Below are positions 10,301 through 19,147 of a DNA stretch of 64,000 nucleotides, piece by piece. The stretch's first letter is position 1. Every line of letters begins with the position of its first letter. The DNA is from Leishmania martiniquensis (lineage: Eukaryota; Euglenozoa; Kinetoplastea; Trypanosomatida; Trypanosomatidae). The notes beneath the pieces are model-generated. The model searched no databases and was not told where the DNA came from. It saw only the letters and a list, made by a program, of their open reading frames with translations. Location of the stretch: NCBI RefSeq assembly GCF_017916325.1, contig NC_090164.1:221001-285000 (forward strand), in the 5' to 3' direction. A program made the position numbers and the translations under genes.

Positions 10301-12188
10301 GAAGACAGAATGCCGGATGAAACAGAAGAACAAAAAAAACGAAAAGAGGGGGAGGGGGGAGGCGACAGTTTGATGATCTTTTACGGGGAGCCTTTGCGAG
10401 AGGGAAGAGAATGCGAGACAGCACTCGAAGGGGGGAAGTTGAAGATGCGAAAGAAAAAAAGAGGACGCTGAAGAGATGAAGAGAACACGAAGGAGAAGAA
10501 CACCGGCACACAGGCAGTCGTGCGTGGGGGAGGGAGAAGGAGAGGGGGGCGGCGTCGGTGTCTGCGGGGATAGGGAAGAAAGAAGAGAGCGCGCAAGCGG
10601 ATGCGACAGAGAGTGAGCGACCGCCACCACACACACACACACGTAATTGTACGCACGCGCCTACACAACAGCGAGAAAACAGCGGTGAAAACAAGAGGTG
10701 AGGCTCCCACAAGTGCTCCCTTGGCGAGGGGTTTGCCTTTCTTCTCTTCTTCTTGGGGACGGGAGCGTACGCCTCTTCGTCTCCCACGTTGGAGGGGGTC
10801 GCTTTGCCTGTGCTGCCTGCGCCTGCGCTAATGCACCTCCTCGAGTGTGCAGCGAGTCGGCGAGATGAAGAGGAAGGGGGGGTTCTGACGACGTCGATGT
10901 GAAGATGCCGTCTTTCACCTAAATCCGCGCCCCCTTTTTCGCTCTGTTGTGGCGGTGTTTTTTTTCTTTGCGCCCTCCCCTTTGCGTCGTCTTTTTTTTC
11001 AGCCGCAGAGGAGTGGCAGAGCCAAAGATGCAGGGCAAGAGCGAGACGTTGAGACGCACGCACGGGCTCGAGTGACGAGGATAGCGACGATGTGCGTGAA
11101 GAGCCAAGGAAAGAAATCGTAAGCGAAATGCGGGAAAGGGTTGGAGACGACGACTTCTTATCTGCAACACGGGTCGCAAACGTACATGCGCGCATGCAGA
11201 CATCAATGTGTCAGGCGAGAGCGAGAGAGGGAGGGAGGGAGAAGCGCACACGCGCGTATGTAAAGGGGTAGATGATGTATGCGCGAAAGCATGTGCATGT
11301 TACGGGTGCAGGAGTATGCCCGAGAACAAGAGAAGGATGATGCGAGGGTATGGCAAGAGGGAGAAGCGGAAGGTAAGGGGAGAAGCGCAAGCATCTGGCG
11401 ATAAGAGGGTCCCTACACGCTAACTCACATGTGTGCGTCTTGTGCCTCCGAAAGATGGAGGGGGAGGGGGATCAACGCTGTTGGCCAAAGGAAACATGCA
11501 CCTGAGGTAGGCACGGCAACGTCAAGTGGGTCCGTGCTCGCAACTGTCGCAACGCTCAAGTACTCTGAGATGCAGGGCGAGGCGCCTGCCAGTGCGCTCA
11601 CGTAGAAGGGCGGAAAGAGGGCTGGGCAATCGTACTGCACACGGACATACCCTTATTTCTTGGTCCTTTCAGCGAACCAGCACTCTCTAATAGCTCGCTA
11701 GCGGTACCCACCCGCCCCCCTCCCTCCCTTCCTCCTCGCCATTCGCGGCGGAAAGAGAAGGAGCGGAAGGGGAGGGAGGGGGGCGGGTGAGGCGGAGCTT
11801 CTGGTGTATCAGATGCGTCTTCCTTCTACAGGCGCACCAGTCGTGTATGCCAGCACACAGCCCACGACACTGAAGACTGCGGGCTCATTTTCTTTGCTTG
11901 CGCGACGGTTCCCTTCAACGGGCAGCACCTGTAAAGGCATCGGTGTATGAAAGCTTGCGCATTCAGCGGAGAACAGCTGCCTCCAAGCCCTATGCCACCA
12001 AGCGAAAGAGAGAGAGTGGAGCGCAAACGAAAGAGGGTCAAGGACTAAAACAGTCAACGGGTGTGTGTTCGCGGCAGCTCGAGCGGAAGCGTATGCACAC
12101 ATGCACGCAGCGACCACCCCTCCTGCGGCCAGCCTGGTAGCAGGACATCACGGTCCGCTCTACTGGGATGGAGGGCGTGCGCGTGAGC
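7317..12188. other. 4.9-kb gene-free intercoding region
   Basis: This is the longest gap of the window. From about 7430 to 11200 the plus strand is strongly purine-rich, so the transcribed strand is pyrimidine-rich, with runs such as the A-tract at 7704-7714. It has (CA)n near 8892-8906 and 10628-10642, (GT)n near 10003-10022 and a CTG-type run near 10156-10175. Open frames of up to about 350 codons exist on both strands but are low-complexity (Ser/Leu/Cys/Phe on one strand, Arg/Glu/Lys on the other) and match nothing known. The gap should hold the 3' UTR of the SNARE gene and the 5' UTR with trans-splice site of the ABCA gene; purine-rich plus-strand sequence right of 7420 with CT dinucleotides near 7415 would suit an AG acceptor on the minus strand. 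Confidence 0.5.
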
Positions 12189-12605
12189 TTATCGAAAGCG
12201 AAGCATCACATAGAGCAGCATGAAGAATGCAATCACAAAGAGCGCCAGAACCCACATGTGCTTGAAGCTTCCCCAGCCGATCTTGTCCAAGTTCCGCATC
12301 GTCTTCCGGAAGGAGTGCTGCGCGTTCAGGAAGGAAGTCCGCAATCGCTCCAGCAGCGCGTTCTGCTCCCGCACCTCATCGCCCATCTTGGTGAAGCTCT
12401 TCTTGGCCCTGCGCATGTCGTACAGCAGCGCCTGCATGAGAGCATCGTTCTCTTGCTCCTGCAAAGCGTTCGGGTGCACTGGTGCGGCAACTGCCGTCCC
12501 GGGGCGCGCCTGGTGCGGGGCGGGGGAAGACGGAGAGCTAAGGGCACCATCGTCCCCGGCGCCGCCCTCGCGGCGGCGAAACAGGCTACTCTGAGGGTGG
12601 ATCAT
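12189..12605 (-). CDS. Bet1-like Qc-SNARE
   Basis: This 138-residue tail-anchored protein has a proline/serine-rich N-terminal 45 residues, a heptad SNARE motif at about 50-112 and a C-terminal membrane anchor at 117-136 ending in a few basic residues. The segment around the central layer reads MGDEVREQNALLERL, closely like the corresponding stretch of animal Bet1, and Gln81 is the probable zero-layer glutamine, which makes it a Qc-SNARE. Bet1 acts in ER-Golgi vesicle fusion together with syntaxin-5, membrin/Bos1 and Sec22/Ykt6 partners. The start at 12605 is a real ATG; the frame extends 31 codons upstream without one, and that extension looks non-coding. Another short Qc-SNARE of the Golgi (GS15/Sft1 type) is the main alternative. 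Confidence 0.85.
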   Translation of the reverse strand: MIHPQSSLFRRREGGAGDDGALSSPSSPAPHQARPGTAVAAPVHPNALQEQENDALMQALLYDMRRAKKSFTKMGDEVREQNALLERLRTSFLNAQHSFRKTMRNLDKIGWGSFKHMWVLALFVIAFFMLLYVMLRFR

Positions 12606-13418
12606 GGCGCGCCTTGTAGGACGGCCAGCAAGTAGGTGCAACGGAAGTGGTAAGCCTGACAGTGCTGCCAAGCCAGCTAGTGAAGTAGCTATAAGCACAC
12701 GTGCTCGCGGAGACCAGGGGAGCTCTTTCTGCGTCGAGGATGCCGATCCTGTGCAACCAAGCAGTCGCAGAAGCAGTCCTACCAGTAGGAGGAGCGGTAG
12801 TGGTGGGCGAAGAGATTAAGACGTCATCTAATAATATGAGGAGCGTGCGTGCGTGCGTGTGTATGTGTCTATGTGTGCATGCGAGGGTGTGAGGAGCTCG
12901 GGTCGACGCCGCAAGAGCGCATGCGTCCCCTCCAGCCCTTCCTCCACACGTACGCCTTCATAAAAATTGCAAGCGGCAAATGAGTGCAATAGGGTGGGCG
13001 GAGTCGAAGAGACCGGCAGACGAGGTCGCGGAGGCGGAGGGACGCGGATGCGTCAACGGCGCATATTGCATGCGCTCTCGATATATTTTTTTCTCTTGTG
13101 TGCAACTTAGACGCACATGGATACGCGCGCTGTGCAAGGGGGCGTGTTTAGGCTGCCCTTCCTGTTGCCCGAAATCCGGTTCCTTACTGTGGATGAGCAC
13201 GTTGGAGCCGTTTCCTCTGTGGGGGGAGGGGGGGCACCGCTAACGGTTGTGTAAGCGTGTGTGTATGGGTGTATGTGTGTGTGTGTGTGTGTGCTTGCGA
13301 ATCATTGTGAACAAGAGAAACGCGAACAGCGGCCTTGCACAGCCGTCACCTGCTCCCCCTCCCCTCCCTGTGCCGGCGCCTTGGCCACCCGCCAGCGTGC
13401 CCCCTCTCATGGCCACCT
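12606..13418. other. Intercoding region between aprataxin and SNARE genes
   Basis: About 0.8 kb with no credible open frame. It holds a (GT)n run at 13274-13292 and GT-rich sequence near 12845-12880. It should contain the aprataxin 3' UTR and the splice acceptor of the SNARE gene. Confidence 0.5.
13274..13292. repeat. (GT)n microsatellite
   Basis: This is an uninterrupted GT dinucleotide run in an interrupted GT-rich context (about 13250-13295) just downstream of the aprataxin stop codon, in its probable 3' UTR. Confidence 0.9.
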
Positions 13419-14216
13419 CTACGTCAGCTCCCCCAAAGCTTTGTTTTGTGGGCAGCTCTGTATGTGAGACTTCATGGTGGGCACGTTTGCCAGTGCGGTG
13501 CCGCACCACAGGCACCTCATGTCCTGCTCCTCCATCTGCAGCAGACGTGCGACGTCCTGGTTCAGCGTCACGCGGCCGTGCCGCTCCAGGTCTTCCAGGA
13601 TGCGGGCACTTGTGAGGAAGAAAAACGTGGCAAAGCTGTTGTAGTGCTTCTTATTCTTGAGACAGGGGCTATCCAGATCCATGGACAGCACGTGTAGGTG
13701 CAGCATGGGAAGCGAAGGGAGGGCGTGGAAGCCGGCAATGAAGCGGCGTGATTTGTAGATGTGCGGGACCGTCGTCTGCAAGTAGTGAACGTACTCGTCC
13801 CCCACGTGCATCATGTGGCGGAGGAGCGGGGCATCCGCCTTGGTGAGGGCGTTCAGGGACTCTAGGCGAAGGTCGAGTGGCATGACCAGGCAGTGCACCA
13901 TCGATTTAGGGAAGGCATCGTTCACAAGTACGCAGGCGTCGTCCTTGTAGAGGAGGGAGCTGCTAGCGGCCTGTTTGCTCTCGCCGGGACTGAGGAGCGG
14001 GTACGGCTTGAAAGCGGAGGCTGGAATAGGTGACTCTGACGACGACGCCGACGCGGAGGAGAGTGCCGGCAGCGCCGCCGTCGTCGTGTTGGGCGACTTC
14101 TGCGCCTTTTTGACTACGTTGACTAGAAAGGGTAGCTGGGTGCGAGGCCCGCTGCCGACGGAGGCCGCCGCCGTGCGGCGTACCGCCGCGCCGGCTAGCA
14201 CTGGTGAGACCTGCAT
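13419..14216 (-). CDS. Aprataxin-like HIT hydrolase with C-terminal zinc finger
   Basis: This 265-residue protein has an Ala/Ser-rich N-terminus of about 85 residues, then a HIT-fold nucleotide hydrolase domain and a C-terminal zinc finger. The HIT catalytic stretch reads MLHLHVLSMDLDSPCLKNKK, and the following part is close to animal aprataxin. His173 and His175 are present, but the first position of the usual His-x-His-x-His triad is Met171. The zinc ligands are Cys235, Cys238, His251 and Cys255. Aprataxin removes AMP from abortive 5'-adenylated DNA ends left by DNA ligases, in single-strand break repair. The FHA domain of vertebrate aprataxin is absent, as in fungal Hnt3. ATG 14216 is chosen because the frame upstream has no clear coding character. 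The N-terminal basic and Ser/Ala-rich stretch might be a mitochondrial targeting region, but this is uncertain. Confidence 0.9.
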   Translation of the reverse strand: MQVSPVLAGAAVRRTAAASVGSGPRTQLPFLVNVVKKAQKSPNTTTAALPALSSASASSSESPIPASAFKPYPLLSPGESKQAASSSLLYKDDACVLVNDAFPKSMVHCLVMPLDLRLESLNALTKADAPLLRHMMHVGDEYVHYLQTTVPHIYKSRRFIAGFHALPSLPMLHLHVLSMDLDSPCLKNKKHYNSFATFFFLTSARILEDLERHGRVTLNQDVARLLQMEEQDMRCLWCGTALANVPTMKSHIQSCPQNKALGELT

Positions 14217-15058
14217 AAGCCTACTTCGGCACTTAGGAGCGGCGTCCACGCGACGGCCAGTGTGAGAGAGAGAACGAAGAGGGCGCGTGCGGAACAATGA
14301 TACCCGCTGGTGCTCTGTGGTGATGTGACTCCCCTCCGCTTCCCTTCCCGAGTTTATGGAGCTGTGATGAAAGGTGGGTGGGGAGGGGGGAGGGGCCAGT
14401 GATGTTCTGATGTGGGCAAATCCGGCGGCGTGCGTGGTGAGAGGGTCTACCACGTACGGGGCCGATGCAGTTACGCATGTCTCGCCCGCCAGTGCAGCGA
14501 GAAGAAATGGCGGCGGCGCAGAAAAGAGGGGATGCAAGACGGCATTGCAGGGAGTTAGTGACGAAGATCATCCCTTTCCTGAGAAGAAAAACAGAGGCGC
14601 AGTTCCCACACACACGCAGGTGCGCACACATACGCGTCGCCTGCACTTAGCGCACTGTAAGGCTTCGCCGTAGCATCTTCGCACCTGGCAGCCGGCGCTT
14701 TCGATTCTCTTCCTCCCGCTTGGCACACGCACGCACACACACATACACACACCGCAGCCCCACCACGGTCTTTGGAAACCGTCATTCAGCGGCATCCGCT
14801 ACAGAAGATATAAGAGAAAAGGCAAACGAAACGGTCCGTCTGGCAGCTCAAGTTGGGCGGAGATAAAATAGTGGTATATGTGCCCGCACCTGTGGGCGTA
14901 TAGAAGACGCGCGAAGGGGGAAATGCCAAGTCCTCAGCAACGGTGCGCATGGCTGCTCACCTGATGGATGCTCTGCAGCCTCCACCACTCATCCTCTGCA
15001 TACGTGTGTGTGTGTGTGTGTGGGAGGGAGGGGGGAGGGTACATTTTGGCGGCATCGC
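14217..15058. other. Intercoding region between phosphate permease and aprataxin genes
   Basis: About 0.84 kb without a gene. It has (CA)n near 14737-14752 and (GT)n at 15004-15022. The purine-rich plus-strand stretch at about 14260-14290 lies where the aprataxin trans-splicing signal would be expected. Nothing else was recognised. Confidence 0.5.
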
Positions 15059-17152
15059 TTACATGCAGAGCAGCAACGAGACCACCCACATAGACACCCC
15101 TGTTGTCAGCGCACTGATGATGAGGGTCACGGCCCATCCGATTACTACCTTCGTAACGATGTCCCACGACACACCGCCCAGCTTGGCGTCCAGTACGCCG
15201 CAGCCGATCGCGGCACCGACCTGCGACTGCGAGAGCGAGACGGGAATACCGATGCCTGTCAGCAGCATCGTGACAAGGGTGCCACCGATCTGGATGCACC
15301 ATCCTCGTACCGGTGTCACGGTTACCAGCTCCATACCTACAGTCTTCATGAGGCTCGCGCCGAGGCCGAACATGCCGATGGCGATGCCCAGCATCGCCGG
15401 CAGCACCGACCACCGCGAGCTGAGACCAGGCTCCTGCAACGCGTGGTCCGTGAAGGCATCGTAGAGAATGGCGAAGGCTGAGGTAGCATTGGCGCCAGCC
15501 ACCGCCCCGTGGACAAAGCTCGACATACTTCCTGCTACCACCTGAAGGCCAGTGAAGAGGTACTCAGCGCGTGGGTTGAAGGGCTTGATGACAATGCCTC
15601 CAAAGTGAATGGGCTGCATTGGGTGGTCCATGCCCCAGTCCTCCTCGCCCAAATCCTCCTCAACGTCCACCGATGTGGAGAAGTACGGCGTCTCGGCTGG
15701 CCCCCGTTCACCGTTAGCATTCACTACGGACACCTTCGTGCTATCCGTGCCGCCATACGTCACCACGCCAGTCGACTGCAGCTGATGGGCGTGGTGGCGT
15801 TCGCGATCGGAAGGGATGGGATTGAATCCGGGAAGGTGATGCGCATCTTTCGTGCCATTCTGGAGCAGCGCTGTATTGGCGGAGAATGACGCAGAGCGCG
15901 GCTGCAGTTCGGGCGAGTGTCCGCGGGTGTGCACGGGTGTCAGACGCACCCTGCCTCCCTTTCGCACGAAGGAGCTGTCTGAGGCGGTGATAGAGGACAG
16001 CACAAACGAAGCGTTCGGGTGCAGCGGTGCGGGCGTGGGGGGGCGGGACTGGGTCGGGCAGCGATGAGTGGAGCTGTTCGCGGAATGGTAGTCAGCTGCG
16101 ATGTCGTTGAGGTGCTCGTGCAAGAAAGAGTTCGAGGCGGAATCAGGAGCAGCGCTGCCCGCCGCCGACGTGACGAGTGCCGCGCTGGCTGCGGAGTGGT
16201 GCTGGTGGCCTTCATCATGGTGGAGTTGCGTGGACTGCCTCCTTGCCAAGTCGGACGCCGCCGCACTCACGCCACCTGACTTGAAAGGCAAGCTCTTCAC
16301 TTCATCCAGCTGCAAACCGTCCGCGACGTTCACCAGCTCGGTGCGCAGCGCCTCGCTCTCCCACACGAAGGAGTGTGCGCCCATGGCGGACATCGCCACC
16401 TGTGGGTACACCCACACCTTCGCGGCCACGCAGAAGAGGAGCATGAGGGTGAACAAGATGACGTACTGGGCGTAAAGCGGGACGTGCTGAGCAAATATCT
16501 GCGACATGATCGGTGGCTGCTCCAGGACAATGAAGAAGAAGTCCACGAGGAGGGACGCAAACAGGCAATGCGGCAGGACGGACAGGGCCAGCTCAAAGGA
16601 GCGCCCCTTCACCGTGAAGATGTTGCGCCGCATGAAGTAGAACAGAAGCGCGGTCACGCCACACGCCGCCACCGGTGCCACGAGCCACGAGACCAGCACC
16701 ACGGTCAACCCGCTCGGTTTCACATAGGCGAAGCCGCCACTGGCGAAGATCGCAAAGCCGAGAATCGAACCGACCACTGTATGTGTGATGGACACTGGCA
16801 GACCGAACACCGCGGACAAGTACAGCCACAGCGCGGCGGCGAAGCTGGCGCATGTCATGCCAATCACCACCATATCTTTGTTTTGCGCAAACAGTACAGA
16901 GTTGACGATGCCGCTGCGGATTGTGTTGCTCACATGGCCGCCCATGAAGGCGGCGCCCATCAGCTCAAAAACGGTGCAATAGATGATGGCCGGCTTCATG
17001 TTCAGTGAGCCGCTGCCCACCACCATCGCAAAGTTAGCGGAAAGGTCATTGGCACCAATGCCCACTCCGCACAGGAAGGAGAGCAGCGTGCAGATGCACA
17101 CCAGCGGGAGTGTCGTGTTCACATCCAGCTTGCACGTGGAAAAGTCCGCCAT
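15059..17152 (-). CDS. PiT/PHO4-family phosphate permease
   Basis: The 697-residue protein is a multispanning membrane protein of the inorganic phosphate transporter family (PHO4/PiT, Pfam type), which imports phosphate with Na+ or H+. It has two homologous membrane halves separated by a long hydrophilic loop (about residues 300-510) rich in His, Ser and Pro. The N-terminal family signature is GANDLSANFA at 33-42, and conserved PVSITHTVVGS and PVSLSQSQVGAAIG stretches occur in the two halves. The C-terminal signature reads HGAVAGANATSAFA (around residue 556) and lacks the Asp expected in GND/GAND. The ATG at 17152 (MADFS) starts a typical PiT N-terminus; an extra 15 codons upstream cannot be excluded but look like 5' UTR. 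The subcellular location (plasma membrane or acidocalcisome) cannot be read from the sequence. Confidence 0.92.
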   Translation of the reverse strand: MADFSTCKLDVNTTLPLVCICTLLSFLCGVGIGANDLSANFAMVVGSGSLNMKPAIIYCTVFELMGAAFMGGHVSNTIRSGIVNSVLFAQNKDMVVIGMTCASFAAALWLYLSAVFGLPVSITHTVVGSILGFAIFASGGFAYVKPSGLTVVLVSWLVAPVAACGVTALLFYFMRRNIFTVKGRSFELALSVLPHCLFASLLVDFFFIVLEQPPIMSQIFAQHVPLYAQYVILFTLMLLFCVAAKVWVYPQVAMSAMGAHSFVWESEALRTELVNVADGLQLDEVKSLPFKSGGVSAAASDLARRQSTQLHHDEGHQHHSAASAALVTSAAGSAAPDSASNSFLHEHLNDIAADYHSANSSTHRCPTQSRPPTPAPLHPNASFVLSSITASDSSFVRKGGRVRLTPVHTRGHSPELQPRSASFSANTALLQNGTKDAHHLPGFNPIPSDRERHHAHQLQSTGVVTYGGTDSTKVSVVNANGERGPAETPYFSTSVDVEEDLGEEDWGMDHPMQPIHFGGIVIKPFNPRAEYLFTGLQVVAGSMSSFVHGAVAGANATSAFAILYDAFTDHALQEPGLSSRWSVLPAMLGIAIGMFGLGASLMKTVGMELVTVTPVRGWCIQIGGTLVTMLLTGIGIPVSLSQSQVGAAIGCGVLDAKLGGVSWDIVTKVVIGWAVTLIISALTTGVSMWVVSLLLCM

Positions 17153-19147
17153 GAAGCCCGCCCCGCAGCGAGCGCACGAGAGGTACGAAGAGGCCACCCG
17201 AAGAAGGAAAAAAGGGGGAGGTGTAGCGGTGAGAGATGAAAAGCGGCTTCGCTCCAGAGCGGAGAAGGACAGGAATGCCGGCGAAGGCCGATGGGGCTCT
17301 TGTTGATGTCGTTAAGGGGGGAGAGGGGGTTGTGCTGTGGCTGCCCGTCCGTGTCGCACGTCTTAAACGATAGTCTGGCGAGTGTATAAGCACGTACACT
17401 CGGATGTGCCGCACAGCGTGGGCAATGCTGGCGGAGAATAAACTGTCTGAAGCGCTGGTGCTGTGCGCCTGGGCGCGTGTCTGTCAGTGTGTGCGTGGAT
17501 AGGGGGAGGGGGGGACGTGCTTGGCTTGCAGCACGCTCGACACTAGAGGGCGCTAAAACGTGAGGCGGTGAAGGAGAAAGAGGTGAAGGGGGAGGGAGGC
17601 CGAGAATCCGCAGGACGGTGAGGAGAGGGAAGAGCAATACTGCACAACGTCTGCAAGAAGCGCGTTTACGCCAAGAGCGAGAGAGAGGGGGGAGGAAAGG
17701 GAGGCGAGGGTATGTCCGCAGAGGTATACGGTTGGCTGACGAGAAGGGGGGCTACTAATGCCACGCTGATACGAGACGAAGGCTGAGATGAAGAAACGCA
17801 ACGCCACGGGTCCGCTAAGGCTCGATGCCGCATTCAGAATGAAAAAGGCGAAAGGGGAAGAGGAGGCGGAGCGCCGAGTCGGCAAAGCGAAAGGAAGCGA
17901 ATGCGGATGCCGGCGAGCGTAAAGTCGCGGGTATTCCTCTTGGTGCGCATGCAAGCGAGTGTGTATGTGTGAAGCAGTGCATCGTATCACACGCAAGAGT
18001 TGCAGGGAGAGAAAGGAATTAGTCGGTGGGAGGCGAGGAGGAGAGAGCAGCATGAACAAGTGTCGGTGTCGGGGCGCAGTGGCATGAAGAGCGAGCATAC
18101 GCATCAAAGCCACTTGCGCAAGCGACTTGCCTCCCATTTCAGATTGAATTTCACCCGCTGTGCGCACACAAACAGTACATATATATAATATATATATGTG
18201 TGTGTGCACTATTTCGAATGTTTTACAGTACTGGTGCGAGCGCATGAGCAAACCGCGTCGCTGCAGGTGTGGAACGGCCACGCAAGCCTGCTTCACTCGA
18301 CTGCGAAGGCGTGCATGGAGGAAGGAGATGGAGGGAGGCGCGCACCCCTCCCCTCGCTGTCTCCTCCGCTCCTCCATCTTTTGTTTTCTCGTGCTGCTTT
18401 CACTCGTACAGCATCGACCACCACATTATGACGCACGCGCACGCGGCAGCGAAAAAAAAAACATAGGAAGGGGCACTGGAGAGTCGCACGCGCTTCAGCT
18501 CACTCCCCGACCTCTCGATGGATCGCAACGGCTATCACATTGGGGGGAGCGGAGAAGTAACAGTCGATAAATTTGTACGCGAGAGGTGCTCTGTGTGTGT
18601 GTGTGTTCTCGGGGTTCATGTGCGCGACTGAAAGAGTGGCGGGCGTGTGCGTCGCTTGACGGGTGGCGCCAAGGCAAGCGGGAGCAGGGGCTTTGACAGC
18701 CGCGATTGTCCGCCCCCCCTTTCTCCCCATGCACCGCTTGGCCTACATGGCTCGCAGCTTAGGTCGCCCCCGCCGCCTCGTTCAAGGCTGCAGTCGCCTT
18801 CTGCTGAGCCGCTTTTCTTCACTTCCCTATGTACATTACCGGCCCTGAGCCAATGAGAACGGAGGCAGCGCAGAGACAATCTGTACATGTTGCCACCGCC
18901 TCACGCTGACTTCATTGTCCGTGCCGATGCCATCGGCAGGTGTCAGTGCACGTCGGAAATTCGGAGAGAGGGGGCACCGCATGTGCGCACATGCATCACG
19001 CAAGGAGGTGGAAACGGATCGAGTCGTGCGACAACAGGCATGAGGACGCGCGCTGAGGAAAGCGCGTCAGCAGACTTCATCCTCAAGCACCTGCTTTACC
19101 TGCTCAACGAGCGTGTCAGTCCATCATCACTGTCGAAGCCGTTCTCT
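17153..19147. other. 2-kb intercoding region between radial-spoke and permease genes
   Basis: No gene was recognised. It contains a TA/GT array at 18179-18206, a (GT)n run near 18592-18605 and purine-rich plus-strand sequence at about 17570-17760. A minus-strand open frame of about 270 codons (17553-18377) reads as low-complexity Ser/Leu/His protein and is judged non-coding. The region should contain the radial-spoke gene 3' UTR and the permease splice acceptor. Confidence 0.5.
18179..18206. repeat. TA array fused to a (GT)n run
   Basis: An alternating TA tract passes directly into (GT)n. TA tracts stand out in this GC-rich genome; similar ones lie at 36726-36740 and 48561-48580, all in intercoding DNA. 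Confidence 0.9.

Noticed and set aside
10125..11195. Minus-strand open frame of 356 codons
   Set aside because: Ser/Leu/Cys/Phe-rich low-complexity product of a pyrimidine-rich strand, with poly-Gln from a CTG-type run; no conserved-looking segment.
17553..18377. Minus-strand open frame of 274 codons
   Set aside because: Mostly translated simple sequence (His-Thr, Ile-Tyr from the TA/GT array) between two clear genes.
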